Shown piece by piece: positions 1 through 8,999 of a stretch of 64,000 nt of DNA. The DNA lies in NCBI RefSeq assembly GCF_029689925.1, contig NZ_CP121445.1, forward strand, positions 4,386,501-4,450,500, read 5' to 3'. This stretch comes from Anaerocolumna sp. AGMB13025. Lineage in GTDB: Bacteria > Bacillota > Clostridia > Lachnospirales > Lachnospiraceae. The number at the start of each line of letters is the position of its first letter. The first letter of the stretch is position 1. The notes below the pieces were generated by a model that was not told where the DNA came from, ran no database searches, and saw only the letters and a program-made list of their open reading frames with translations. The position numbers were made by a program, and so were the translations under genes.

Positions 1-102
1 TGTGACTACTCTTATTTCTTTCCTTACTAAAGTACTTTACAGCCCCATAACCTATATGCTATTTTAAAATCAGAAATTCAAATCAGGAAAGGGGACCGGT
101 AT

Positions 103-828
103 ATGAGAATAAAAGGCGGTTACACAAGTTATGGACAATATATTGGGATATTAATGATGGATACAGTATTTCCACGGCTTATTGGAGATATCGGGAATGC
201 GAGAACCTTTAAGATTCCTGTAAAATATTATACGGTTCGAAACCTGCAGACAGATAAATTAAATGCCTCTAACGCTGAACAATTATTACTAAAACCATTT
301 ATCGAGGCTGCGAAAGAATTAGAAAAAGAAGGCTGCAAGGCAATCACCACCAGCTGCAGTTTTCTGACCGGATTTCAAAAACAGCTTGCTGATGCTGTTA
401 CGATTCCTGTTTTTACGAATACACTGATTCTTGCTCCATTTATCCGCACCATGTTAAATGGCAGATTAAAGATCGGAATTTTAACAGAAAAGGCAGACCT
501 TATTCATGATGATACCTTTAACCAGCTTGGCTGGTCATCGAAAGATATTCCCGTCAGTATCAGCGGAATGCCAGAGAATTCTCCTTTCTCAAGATTATTT
601 ATTCAGGATAATCTGGAGGAGGATTTGGAAGTACTTGAGGAATGTATCAAAGAACTTACCCTAAGGCATATGGAGCAGAATCCTGATACCGGTGCAATCA
701 TTCTGGAATGCACAAATTTTGCACCCTTTACTAATTTAATCCAGAACCTTTCCGGTGTTCCTGTCTTTGGAATAAACCAGTTACTGGAATACATGGACTC
801 TTGTATCAGTGCACCGGAATATTATTGA
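103..828 (+). CDS. Aspartate/glutamate racemase family protein
   Basis: The 241-residue protein has the two half-site cysteines of the Asp/Glu racemase superfamily: Cys85 in TTSCSF and Cys203 in LECTNF. This superfamily covers amino acid and hydantoin racemases and related enzymes working by a two-cysteine proton transfer. The length matches single-domain members. The ATG is preceded by AGGAAAGGGG at a suitable distance. It stands alone on the plus strand, followed by a hairpin. The substrate cannot be told from sequence; aspartate, glutamate or a hydantoin are all possible, and the N-terminus is not that of the MurI cell-wall glutamate racemase. Confidence 0.8.
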   Translation: MRIKGGYTSYGQYIGILMMDTVFPRLIGDIGNARTFKIPVKYYTVRNLQTDKLNASNAEQLLLKPFIEAAKELEKEGCKAITTSCSFLTGFQKQLADAVTIPVFTNTLILAPFIRTMLNGRLKIGILTEKADLIHDDTFNQLGWSSKDIPVSISGMPENSPFSRLFIQDNLEEDLEVLEECIKELTLRHMEQNPDTGAIILECTNFAPFTNLIQNLSGVPVFGINQLLEYMDSCISAPEYY

Positions 829-888
829 TTTTTTAAGGATGGAGAACTGCTAAAAATACTTTACTTTTTACTTAATGGCTACAAAATA

Positions 889-940
889 TTTAACTCCCCT
901 TAACGTATCGCTCTTAGCGAAAGGTCCAAGGGGAGTTAAA
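889..940. terminator. 13-bp stem-loop after the racemase-family gene
   Basis: TTTAACTCCCCTT at 889-901 pairs perfectly with AAGGGGAGTTAAA at 928-940. The 26-nt loop contains a smaller CGCT/AGCG hairpin. A weak T-rich stretch follows on the plus strand. It is most simply a transcription terminator for the gene ending at 828. The rest of 829-1096 shows no gene. Confidence 0.6.
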
Positions 941-1096
941 TTTATATAATAACTTCCATCATCCCTTAAACTATTGACAAGGTTCCACCCGGTTATTCAT
1001 TCACACCGCCGAAAGCTAACCCAGCTAAGTATATTTGATAATAGAAATAAAATTTAAATTCTCTTTTGATACTTGGAGCTTAAAAATTCAGACCTT

Positions 1097-1960
1097 CTAA
1101 TTAACTTCATAAAAAGATTTATATTCCGTAGGCGTACAGCGGTTTTTAGCTTTAAATACCCTGTTAAAGGTTGCAAGGCTGCTAAAACCGGACTTCATGG
1201 CAACCTGGGTTATGGTTAAAGCCGGATTAATCAGCAGTTTCTCAGCGCACATAATTCTCCTGTTAATTAAATAATCATAGCAGGATATATTCATAACCTC
1301 TTTAAAGAGACGAGTAAAATGATATTTACTAAAGCCTGCAATATCGGCAAGGTTATCCATTTTGATATCCTCGGTGCAATGTTCGTTGATATAGTTGCAC
1401 ACATTAAAAAACAGCTCTAAATACTCATGCCGTTTCTGGTTTTTCATTGTTGAAAGATTATCATTAAGATTAATGCATTTGCGCCCTAAGGTAGTAAAAA
1501 AACGGATTAGCATGGAATACGCGGAGGCCTCTCTAAAGGGCAGAGTCGAAAAATATTCAGAGGTTATATTAAAGATAAGAGTGGATAGCTCTTTATGTAT
1601 GTCAGGCATTGAGGACGGGGTAACCGTAACACAGGGGCGAAACATATGAAAGGCTGAATTGAAACCGCTGAGACTGTAAAGCAGAGTAGAATCAAATTGA
1701 AGAATGATGCGGTATCCAACAGGTGGCGCATATAATTGATGCAATTCTCCCGGTGGTATAATAATGATATCTTCCGCCTCCAGATTATAGGTAGTTTCAT
1801 TAATTACAATCTTATAATCATTTTCCACCGGCATTATGATCTCCGGATCGGTATGCCAATGCTGAGGGTAATCCTCATACTCTTTATTCGGATAAATACG
1901 TATTTTGAAATCCCCATGGTAGTCCACAATTTCATGAATCCCTTCTAAAAATTCGATCAT
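1097..1960 (-). CDS. AraC-family transcriptional regulator with cupin-like sensor domain
   Basis: The 287-residue protein has an N-terminal cupin-like ligand domain (about residues 15-110, with HWHTDPEI and PPGELHQL motifs). Its C-terminal double helix-turn-helix spans about 185-285 (DNLADIAGFSKYHFTRLFKEV and ITQVAMKSGFSSLATFNRVFK). Such proteins usually sense a sugar or similar small molecule and control nearby genes. The ATG follows GGGGGA at about 9 nt. The gene is monocistronic; the nearest neighbours are a racemase-family gene and an FkbM methyltransferase, so its target is not obvious. Confidence 0.85.
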   Translation of the reverse strand: MIEFLEGIHEIVDYHGDFKIRIYPNKEYEDYPQHWHTDPEIIMPVENDYKIVINETTYNLEAEDIIIIPPGELHQLYAPPVGYRIILQFDSTLLYSLSGFNSAFHMFRPCVTVTPSSMPDIHKELSTLIFNITSEYFSTLPFREASAYSMLIRFFTTLGRKCINLNDNLSTMKNQKRHEYLELFFNVCNYINEHCTEDIKMDNLADIAGFSKYHFTRLFKEVMNISCYDYLINRRIMCAEKLLINPALTITQVAMKSGFSSLATFNRVFKAKNRCTPTEYKSFYEVN

Positions 1961-2201
1961 AAACAGCTCCCCCTGCGATCCTCATTATATGGTAAATATC
2001 ATCTCATTTTTCTATTTTCTCCCATTATCAGATAAATTAATGTTATAATATGCTTTGTACGAAGTCAAGTAAATCGTCCGATTTTTAAATAATATTTTAT
2101 AATGAAAAAAGTTCTTTACTGGTGTTTTATTGGTATCTAATTGACAGTAATTATTTTTCAACTGATTAATAAAATCATTCATGTGGGATATAAACACGAA
2201 A

Positions 2202-2225
2202 GGCTGCAAGAATGAGAATGCAGCC
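2202..2225 (-). terminator. Rho-independent-type hairpin downstream of the FkbM gene
   Basis: GGCTGCA (2202-2208) pairs with TGCAGCC (2219-2225) around a 10-nt loop. On the minus strand the stem is followed by TTTCGTGTTT. It sits just past the stop of the FkbM gene. Between here and 1961 I see only AT-rich sequence and no convincing gene. Confidence 0.55.
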
Positions 2226-2255
2226 ATTTCTGTTAAACATTAGCAGTAATTGTTG

Positions 2256-3266
2256 TTATATAGCATAAAGAACATACTCAGCCGGCAGGGTGGCTGACCC
2301 GTAATAACGGATATAGAATTTATAGGAAGAATCCACTTCATCAATAATACGGGCAAGTTTCCAGATATCCTTATGATTATGATATATACTTAAGGCTAAT
2401 TTGGGATGGTATTGCCTGATTTTTTCCAGACAGCCAAGAAGGGCGTCTTCTTCTCCTCCTTCTATGTCCATTTTAATAAAGGTGACTTCGCCTTCAATAT
2501 CATCATCTATTTTAACAGTAGGAACTTCCAGTATGCCATTTTCTGAAAGCTGGCTTACAGAGGACAAATCATCCGAAGCAAGATACATGCTGCCATTCTT
2601 ACTACTGGCACCTTTTTGTCTGACTTCTACATTATTAAGGCCGAATAGTTTTATATTCTTCTCAATATACTCCATACCGGAAGGTACAATTTCATAACTG
2701 TATATCTTTTTGTAACAGTCTTTCCCATATACCCTGGAGTAACTTACAATGGTATCTCCAATATATCCCCCGATATCAACAAATACCTCCTTCTTGCTGC
2801 ACTTTACAATATCAAGGTCAAAATATTGTTCAAAGGTTCTGTCCGAGATCTGTTCAATTCGTTTGGTATCCGACATAAGCCAGTAATACAAAATATTAAC
2901 CATAATTCTTTTTGAACGGTTGTCTTTTAATTTTTTATAGATCCATTCAAAATCTTCTCTGTGATTTACAAGGGCATCGGCCCTGTTCTCTGCAAGCTCA
3001 TAATCCTCATTTTCCGGATAGTACGATCCCCATAGTTTATATTTATTAAAATAATCAATAGAACCTTTGTAGGTCTGGTAATTTGTTGCAGCAAAATGTC
3101 TTAAATTTTGTTTTACTGCCTCAGTAATCTGGTTAAGGTCCCTTTCTTTTATAAACACTAACAACCGCTCAAAATCATTATCAATCTGATTAGCTAAGGT
3201 TGATACTAAGGTTTTCTTTAATTTATTAGGACTTTGATTTTCTTTCGAATCTGCTTTATCTGACAT
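2256..3266 (-). CDS. FkbM-family SAM-dependent methyltransferase
   Basis: In this 336-residue protein the C-terminal half has the FkbM Rossmann methyltransferase motifs: VFVDIGGYIGDTI (SAM-binding motif I, about residue 165), IYSYEIVPS, VPTVKIDD and FIKMDIEGGEEDAL. The N-terminal ~150 residues are helical and charged. FkbM enzymes usually O-methylate sugars or natural products. The start follows AAAGGAGG at 9 nt. It lies downstream of a flavin reductase gene and ends in a hairpin. The substrate is unknown. Confidence 0.85.
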   Translation of the reverse strand: MSDKADSKENQSPNKLKKTLVSTLANQIDNDFERLLVFIKERDLNQITEAVKQNLRHFAATNYQTYKGSIDYFNKYKLWGSYYPENEDYELAENRADALVNHREDFEWIYKKLKDNRSKRIMVNILYYWLMSDTKRIEQISDRTFEQYFDLDIVKCSKKEVFVDIGGYIGDTIVSYSRVYGKDCYKKIYSYEIVPSGMEYIEKNIKLFGLNNVEVRQKGASSKNGSMYLASDDLSSVSQLSENGILEVPTVKIDDDIEGEVTFIKMDIEGGEEDALLGCLEKIRQYHPKLALSIYHNHKDIWKLARIIDEVDSSYKFYIRYYGSATLPAEYVLYAI

Positions 3267-3363
3267 TCTGATTATCCTCCTTTAAAATTAATATTCTTAG
3301 TATCATATGTTACCAGCTTATTTCCGGTGCAGGGAAATCACGTTTATTTGACCTTATATTTTC

Positions 3364-4113
3364 CTATAAGATCTTAGAAATCATTTTGCTTATTAATCCA
3401 ATTTTGGTTTCATAATAATAAGCAGTCTTTTTTTCAAACCAGCCTTTTTCCTTCCAAAATTTATAATCCACCAGATCTTTAGGGGCCTGAATGAATGCTT
3501 TACGCTGCTTTTTAAAGGTCAATAGCTTTATCAGGGAGGGTTTTACAGGTTTTGTATCTATCAGTTTATTATAAAACACTTCCGCCTGCCTAATAAGCTT
3601 ATTCTGCTCCCTTTTCTGCCTTTTCTCATCTGATTCATGAGCCGGTGCAAAGGTTACTCCTACTTCTGCGCAGGTAATAAAGCCCATGGAGCCCATCGTT
3701 GAGGCTAAAAGAAAGGAAACAAATTTAAGACCGACTGCTCCCGTAGTTACAACTACCATTGCTTTCTTCCCATGAAAATCCGGTCTATGGCACCGGTAGG
3801 CAAAACGGTCCTGAAAGTTTTTCATAATCCAGGATACATTATAGGTATATACCGGGGAGGCGAATATCACTGCATCTGCCTGTTTCATTTTCAGTTCCAG
3901 GCTTTCTCTGTCATCTTTTAAGGGACATCGTTCTTCACCTTTTTCGATACATACAAAACAGCCCCGGCAGGGCTTAAGATCAATTCTGCTTAACTGCACA
4001 TATTCAAACTTGATATTGCTATCTCTGGCTTCCAGTTCTTTTTCAATCTCGTGAACTGCTTTATAAGTATTGCCGTTTATCCTTGGACTTCCGATTATTG
4101 CAAGTATTTTCAA
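3364..4113 (-). CDS. NAD(P)H-dependent FMN reductase / flavodoxin-fold protein
   Basis: The protein begins with the flavodoxin-like phosphate-binding loop GSPRINGNT. It carries a cysteine motif (PCRGCFVC) of iron-sulfur flavoprotein type and a second FMN contact near FASPVYTYNVSWIMKNFQDR. These proteins bind FMN and move electrons from NAD(P)H to acceptors. A longer frame reaches 4143, but TTG at 4113 is preferred because AGAGAGGT lies 8 nt upstream and the family normally starts right before KILAIIGSPR. That gives about 249 residues. It follows a TetR gene, likely its regulator. A similar TetR-plus-flavodoxin pairing recurs at 36-37 kb. Confidence 0.8.
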   Translation of the reverse strand: MKILAIIGSPRINGNTYKAVHEIEKELEARDSNIKFEYVQLSRIDLKPCRGCFVCIEKGEERCPLKDDRESLELKMKQADAVIFASPVYTYNVSWIMKNFQDRFAYRCHRPDFHGKKAMVVVTTGAVGLKFVSFLLASTMGSMGFITCAEVGVTFAPAHESDEKRQKREQNKLIRQAEVFYNKLIDTKPVKPSLIKLLTFKKQRKAFIQAPKDLVDYKFWKEKGWFEKKTAYYYETKIGLISKMISKIL

Positions 4114-4309
4114 TTCTTCTACCTCTCTTTCAGTAAAAAACAATAAAATAATTTATGACCTGAACATCATTAAATCATTACTAAATTAGCTTCTTCGAGT
4201 CGTCTATTCATTCAGCCTATTCTGTTCATTCGCCTATTATATTTAAGCTTAATAGATTTAACCCATTCAATTTAAACTATTAAATTAGCTAACTAAATTA
4301 TCTATTAAA

Positions 4310-4873
4310 TTAACCTACTAAATTATCCACAATCGAATTTATCAGATTATCTCGTTCCTGTTTAATCCCAGCATCGATACCAGTTAATAAATGAAAGGCA
4401 TCCTGACGCAAATAAACGCTTTGCAGGGTTACGATAAGCTGAAAGGCTATCAGCCTTAAATCTGCTTCTGACTTACTGTCTTGATAAATTTTCCTAAGAA
4501 CCGGTTGTAAATATAGACAAATTTTAAAATCGCCTTTTACCAAGTCATATTCTGCTGATATTTTATTCAGCCTGGGGTCTTTCATGGCTGTATCGGCCAT
4601 GGCTGTCAGCATATTTTTTAAGTACTCTTTCGGATTACCGTTATCTTCCTTTAAACTTTCCATTATTTCAGCCATTGAAACCATCTTCTGAGCTACTGCT
4701 GCTTTAATCAAGTCATCTCTTGACTCAAAATAGTAGTTTATCAGCCCAACTCCTACCTCTGCAGCCTGGGCTATCTTTCGGATAGTGATGTTATCCGGAT
4801 TCTCTATGGTGTCAAGCAAATCAACTGTCACTTCCAATATTTTTTTTTTCGTTTCTTCCTTTTTGTTACTCAT
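4310..4873 (-). CDS. TetR-family transcriptional regulator
   Basis: The 187-residue protein has a classic N-terminal TetR helix-turn-helix (about residues 8-55, with ITIRKIAQAAEVGVGLINYYF) and a helical ligand-binding C-terminal half. The ATG follows AGAAGGTG. A perfect 16-bp palindrome lies just upstream and is a likely autoregulatory operator. The protein resembles the TetR at 36.1 kb both in the recognition helix (LINYY.S..LI) and near the C-terminus (AFQLI...Q), so the two are probably paralogues. The 166 bp between it and the flavin reductase gene is AT-rich with degenerate CTATTAAATTA repeats. Confidence 0.88.
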   Translation of the reverse strand: MSNKKEETKKKILEVTVDLLDTIENPDNITIRKIAQAAEVGVGLINYYFESRDDLIKAAVAQKMVSMAEIMESLKEDNGNPKEYLKNMLTAMADTAMKDPRLNKISAEYDLVKGDFKICLYLQPVLRKIYQDSKSEADLRLIAFQLIVTLQSVYLRQDAFHLLTGIDAGIKQERDNLINSIVDNLVG

Positions 4874-4892
4874 TTATTCACCTTCTTTTAAA

Positions 4893-4919
4893 ATTGAACA
4901 TTTATTGAACATGTTCAAT
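4893..4919. promoter_or_regulatory. Probable TetR operator
   Basis: ATTGAACATGTTCAAT at 4904-4919 is a perfect 16-bp palindrome. A further half-site, ATTGAACA, lies at 4893-4900, 11 bp away. The position 20-45 bp upstream of the TetR start suggests autorepression. The binding protein is inferred from position only. Confidence 0.6.
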
Positions 4920-5011
4920 TTTAGATCAGATTATCTTATTTGTCAATTCATTTTTATGCTTTGCAAACAATGTGTCTTAAGATCGATCATTATTTTTTTG
5001 CAAATAAAAAC

Positions 5012-5091
5012 GGCATCGGGATTAATTTGGTATGCTCCTGTTGGGGGGACAATAAAAAGTCCTATACAGGGGCATACTATTTCCCGATGCC
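5012..5091. terminator. Long three-tier hairpin at the end of the nucleoside operon
   Basis: There are three nested stems. GGCATCGGGA (5012-5021) pairs with TCCCGATGCC (5082-5091). GTATGCTCCTG (5030-5040) pairs with CAGGGGCATAC (5067-5077) through one G-T pair. GGAC (5047-5050) pairs with GTCC (5059-5062). On the minus strand the stem is followed by GTTTTTATTTG, fitting a terminator after the Crp/Fnr gene. The structure is larger than an ordinary terminator. Confidence 0.55.
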
Positions 5092-5128
5092 TTTTACTAC
5101 TACGCTATAATTGTCGATTATTATGATA

Positions 5129-5857
5129 TCACGGCTGGTCCATTATGGGCGCTAAGTACTCCTTCATTGCGTGATACTGTTTATTGGTTATAATGATTTT
5201 ATTGCCTGATCTATTGATGAATTCATCTTCTTCCATTTTTTTAATCGCACGGTTAATGGTCTTAATGCTTAATCCGGAACGCTCTGACAATTGAATCCTG
5301 GTTAGATTTAAGACGCACTGATTTTCATTGGACTGTTCATAAATCTGGATAAAAAGATAAACAACCCGGTCAATACCCTGCAGGAATAAAAATACACGTT
5401 CTTTTCTGGCCTGTTCTAAGAGATAACTCCCCATGGACTCGATTTCCATGTGGAGTGCATTTATGTCATTCAGCATCCACTTTTCAAAGGTACTCTTTGA
5501 AATCATGATCATGGTACATTCCGTAACCGTCTTAAGGGTGGTTTTATATTTTTTCATATTCAGCAGGATTTCCATTGCTCCAAATACCTTAACGGCATAA
5601 AACCACATGTAATCATAAACAATACCGCAGATCCGGTAATCAATTGCTCTTACGATTCCATCTACCAATATATATACTTTATCTACTTCTGCATTCTCTT
5701 CAATAAATATACTGTTTTTTTCTTTACGGATAATCTGCATGGATTCTAAAAACCAAAGGGGAGAACTGCTTAAATACCGGTTTAAATATTCCCTTTTTTC
5801 TCCGCTTAGGTTATTCTGTAATTCTATAATCTTTTTAACATTATCTTCTCCGGCCAC
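5129..5857 (-). CDS. Crp/Fnr-family transcriptional regulator
   Basis: The 242-residue protein has an N-terminal cyclic-nucleotide-binding-like beta roll (about 20-130: ENAEVDKVYILVDGIVRAID) and a C-terminal winged helix (about 170-235: LTRIQLSERSGLSIKTINRAIKKMEEDEFI). There is no cysteine set for an Fnr iron-sulfur cluster, so it probably senses a small molecule or none. The GTG start is 2 nt after the add stop codon and has GGGGAG upstream, so it is the last gene of the nucleoside operon. It may regulate that operon from within; the ligand is unknown. Confidence 0.82.
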   Translation of the reverse strand: MAGEDNVKKIIELQNNLSGEKREYLNRYLSSSPLWFLESMQIIRKEKNSIFIEENAEVDKVYILVDGIVRAIDYRICGIVYDYMWFYAVKVFGAMEILLNMKKYKTTLKTVTECTMIMISKSTFEKWMLNDINALHMEIESMGSYLLEQARKERVFLFLQGIDRVVYLFIQIYEQSNENQCVLNLTRIQLSERSGLSIKTINRAIKKMEEDEFINRSGNKIIITNKQYHAMKEYLAPIMDQP

Positions 5858-5859
5858 AC

Positions 5860-6855
5860 CTAACTCCCCATTTCACCTATTAGACTATGTTTTATATCAT
5901 CAGCAGCAAAGGATATTTCTATGGAATTAATAAGAAGTCTCCGTATTTCATCTTCTGTAATTCCCATGTTTTCCTTCAGCTTTGTCAGTTCCTTTGTAAT
6001 CGTAGTATTGCTGACGGTACGGTTATCGGTATTCACCGTTGCCAGTAATCCTTCTTTTAAGAACTGTCGCAGCGGATATTCCTCCCAGGCAGTTACAGCT
6101 TTTGTCTGAAAATTACTGGTTGGACAAAGTTCGATTCCAATCCTCTTATCCCTGCATTGTTTCATCAGGTTACTATCCTTACTTAATGCAATGCCATGCC
6201 CAAGCCGTTTTGCACCCAGGTTAATAGCCTCTTCCACATTCAAAATGCTGCCGCATTCACCGGAATGTATTGTAAAGGGCATATCGAGCCTCTTAGCCAG
6301 TTGGAATAACTCTCTAAAATCTTTCGTGGGAAAAGCTCCTTCATCACCGGCTAAATCCAGTGCACATACACCTTCGCCAAGATATTCCCTGGCGCAATAT
6401 AACATCTGTTCATTCTGTGCTTTGGAATAATGCCTCATGGCGCAGACAATTACAGAAGCTTTGATATCCCATTGCTGTTCTGCCGCCTGAATGCCCCTTA
6501 ATACACTTTCAATAATCTGCTTACAGCCAAGTCCCTTTAATGCAGAGGACATAGGTGCAAACCGAACTTCCAGGTACTTTACATTCTCAGTCGCAGCATT
6601 CTTTAACAGGTCAAAGGCTGCTTGCTTTAAGCCAGCTTCTGTCTGTAAGCACCGCAGTGGTAAATCAAACCGCTTAAGGTATTCTTCCAGGCTTTCACAA
6701 TCCTCAGAAACCATTAGTTCCTTTTCTAATTGGTCCCCATCGATCGTGAAGCCTGTTTCTTTTAAAAGAGTAAAAACCGTATTAGGATCCATTGAACCAT
6801 CCAGATGGCAATGTAAATCTGTCTTTGGCAGCTGCCGTATCCAATCCTGCTCCAT
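5860..6855 (-). CDS. add: Adenosine deaminase
   Basis: The enzyme deaminates adenosine and deoxyadenosine to inosine and deoxyinosine. All signature motifs are present in the 331 residues: the zinc-binding HCHLDG (His15, His17), HSGECG, RLGHGIAL, ELCPTSNFQT and the VNTDNRTVS metal/catalytic aspartate region. The length is normal for the family. The stop is 2 nt before the Crp/Fnr start and the ATG is 5 nt after the YczE-like stop, so it is tightly embedded in the operon. With udp, cdd and deoB it supports use of nucleosides as carbon and nitrogen source. Confidence 0.95.
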   Translation of the reverse strand: MEQDWIRQLPKTDLHCHLDGSMDPNTVFTLLKETGFTIDGDQLEKELMVSEDCESLEEYLKRFDLPLRCLQTEAGLKQAAFDLLKNAATENVKYLEVRFAPMSSALKGLGCKQIIESVLRGIQAAEQQWDIKASVIVCAMRHYSKAQNEQMLYCAREYLGEGVCALDLAGDEGAFPTKDFRELFQLAKRLDMPFTIHSGECGSILNVEEAINLGAKRLGHGIALSKDSNLMKQCRDKRIGIELCPTSNFQTKAVTAWEEYPLRQFLKEGLLATVNTDNRTVSNTTITKELTKLKENMGITEDEIRRLLINSIEISFAADDIKHSLIGEMGS

Positions 6856-6860
6856 GTAAC

Positions 6861-7490
6861 CTACCCATTCCTTTCTGCAATCAACACTTTAAACCGGTTT
6901 GATATAAACTGAATCATTGGTCCGGCGGTCAAGGCGGTTGCAAAGGTTATAATACCTAATTTTCCTCCGAGGGCTGTCCCAATTACCACCATTATAACAT
7001 CAAATATGACTTTCGTCTTTTTATAATCCCACTTTATTTTATCCCGTATTACCATAACAACACCGGTAAAGGGATCAAGTCCTATATCGACTGCGATGAA
7101 GATTGCTACTCCGGTATATAAAAGCAGACAGCCGGTCACTACCGTCATCCATTGCAGCGGTATACTGCTAACCGTAAATATACTATGATAAAGTCTTGCC
7201 CCCAGGTTGACAAAAAATCCATAGGGAAGTATATAAATAAGGGTCCCGATATTAACATATCTTCTTCCGGTAAATATCAGAAGCATAATCAGACCATAAT
7301 TTACCAAATTAGAAGCTGTGCCTAACTGTTCGCTGTTAAGCTTCGCTATATTTCTTACTCCGTCATACACTATGCCAATCGGATCATTTCCCAATTGGGC
7401 ACAGCTGTTAAGCGCAACACCAATCCCAATCAGGAAAATACCAGAAAGGGCCAAAAGCATTTTTTTTATATTAATTTTTGTATCTTTCAC
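6861..7490 (-). CDS. YczE/YitT-like integral membrane protein
   Basis: In this 209-residue protein about five hydrophobic segments are visible (near residues 10-30, 60-80, 85-105, 115-140 and 155-185). It carries the QLGNDPIGI and DIGLDPFTG repeats typical of the YczE/YyaS family, whose function is unknown. The GTG start has AGGAGT upstream. It lies between deoB and add, which suggests a role in nucleoside or base movement, but this is only contextual. Confidence 0.75.
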   Translation of the reverse strand: MKDTKINIKKMLLALSGIFLIGIGVALNSCAQLGNDPIGIVYDGVRNIAKLNSEQLGTASNLVNYGLIMLLIFTGRRYVNIGTLIYILPYGFFVNLGARLYHSIFTVSSIPLQWMTVVTGCLLLYTGVAIFIAVDIGLDPFTGVVMVIRDKIKWDYKKTKVIFDVIMVVIGTALGGKLGIITFATALTAGPMIQFISNRFKVLIAERNG

Positions 7491-7512
7491 TTTTACTCCT
7501 ATTTTGTGTTAA

Positions 7513-7547
7513 GACGCACAAAAATAAGAATTTACATTTTGTGCGCC
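7513..7547. other. Hairpin in the deoB-yczE intergenic gap
   Basis: GACGCACAAAA (7513-7523) pairs with TTTTGTGCGCC (7537-7547) with one mismatch. There is no clear T-run after the stem on the minus strand, so it looks like an intra-operon attenuator or mRNA-processing hairpin rather than a full terminator. Confidence 0.4.
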
Positions 7548-7583
7548 TTTGCACATCTTTTCAGTTACTTGCAGTATCTTTTC

Positions 7584-8774
7584 CTATTGTAATTGATTTA
7601 ACACAGAAGTACCAATTGTACCCTCTGGCATATTTATATTAAAATTATCTGTGATGGTTGCACCAATCGCCGCAAATGCACTTATGGGTTTTAGTGCACC
7701 ACTGCCTTTCATGGAAGGAGAATAAGCGATAAAAGGAACTTTTTCTCTGGTATGGTCGGTTCCTTTGTAAGTTGGATCATTACCGTGATCTGCTGTAATG
7801 ATGAGAAGATCGTCCTGCTTTAGCTTACTTAATAATACTCCTAAGTTTAAATCAAACTGTTCCAGTTCTTTTGCATATCCAAGGGGATCTCTTCTATGTC
7901 CCCACAGAGCATCAAAATCCACCAGATTAACAAAACACAGACCCGTAAAGTCTTTCTGAACGATTTCTAACGTCTGCTCCATACCATGTACAGAACTCTT
8001 TGATTTGTAGGCTTCGGTGATACCCTCCCCTACAAATATATCATTAATTTTTCCTACGGATATAACATCAAACCCACTTTCCTTAAGTACATTTAATGCG
8101 GTTCTTCCATAAGGCTTTAAAGCATAATCATGCCGGTTGCTGGTACGCTTAAACTCACCGGGCTTTTTCCCCACATAAGGTCTTGCAATGACACGACCTA
8201 CTTTCCATTCATCCTTCATGGTCAGTTCCCTGGCAATTTCACAACAGCGGTATAATTCTTCCAACCCAAAGGTCTCTTCATTTCCGCAGATTTGAAGGAC
8301 AGAATCGGCGGAGGTATAAACGATCATAGCTCCGGTACTTATTTCTTCTTCGGCCAGTTCATCAAGGATTTCGGTTCCGCTGGCACTTTTATTGCCGATA
8401 ATTCTTCTTCCTGTACGTTTTTTCAGTTCTTCTAACAGTTCTTCTGGAAAACCTGTGTCTGTAAAGGTCTGAAAGGGCTTTTCAATTTTCAATCCCATCA
8501 TCTCCCAGTGACCGGTCATGGTATCTTTGCCCACACTGGCTTCTGACATAGAGGTATAATACCCTGTTGGATTCTCCGCCGGTGTTACCTGCTTTAGTGG
8601 ATGGAGATTGGCAAGTCCCAGTCTTTGCAGATTCGGGATATGAAACTGATCCACTGCTTCTGAAATATGTCCCAGCGTATCCACACCAATGTCACCGTAA
8701 GCCTTGGAATCCTCCATGGCACCAATACCAAGGGAATCTATCACAATGGTAAAAACTCGTTTATATTTGTACAT
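7584..8774 (-). CDS. deoB: Phosphopentomutase
   Basis: The enzyme interconverts (deoxy)ribose 1-phosphate and 5-phosphate, joining nucleoside phosphorolysis to central metabolism. The alkaline-phosphatase-superfamily metal sites are clear: VIDSLGIGAM near the N-terminus, VDTLGHI, SVGKDTMTGHWE and ITADHGNDPTYKGTDHTRE near the C-terminus. An in-frame ATG lies at 8789, but ATG at 8774 (MYKYKRVFTIVIDS) is preferred since AAGGG precedes it and the family starts there, giving 396 residues. A small inverted repeat (TATCGCAA/TTGCGATA, 8789-8810) lies just upstream. Confidence 0.95.
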   Translation of the reverse strand: MYKYKRVFTIVIDSLGIGAMEDSKAYGDIGVDTLGHISEAVDQFHIPNLQRLGLANLHPLKQVTPAENPTGYYTSMSEASVGKDTMTGHWEMMGLKIEKPFQTFTDTGFPEELLEELKKRTGRRIIGNKSASGTEILDELAEEEISTGAMIVYTSADSVLQICGNEETFGLEELYRCCEIARELTMKDEWKVGRVIARPYVGKKPGEFKRTSNRHDYALKPYGRTALNVLKESGFDVISVGKINDIFVGEGITEAYKSKSSVHGMEQTLEIVQKDFTGLCFVNLVDFDALWGHRRDPLGYAKELEQFDLNLGVLLSKLKQDDLLIITADHGNDPTYKGTDHTREKVPFIAYSPSMKGSGALKPISAFAAIGATITDNFNINMPEGTIGTSVLNQLQ

Positions 8775-8999
8775 AATCACCCTTTGCATATCGCAATTTC
8801 ACTTGCGATACTGCCGCAAAATAACTTTCTAAGAAGCATATTGTGGCATCCTTTCTATCACTTATTTTCTTTCAACCTCACCGGTGCCTCAAAAACAGCA
8901 CCTAAAATAAGAAAGGCAGAAGTCTTTCTGCTTGTTTGTAAAAACCGGGTATGATTCACTCCTCTTAAGATATCTTCTGCTTTCCTATTTATTTTCTTG

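Noticed and set aside
2012..2227. 71-codon minus-strand frame
   Set aside because: No ribosome binding site, AT-driven composition, and it contains the terminator hairpin of the FkbM gene.
7513..7547. Full terminator splitting the nucleoside operon
   Set aside because: No T-run follows on the minus strand and the flanking genes belong to one pathway.
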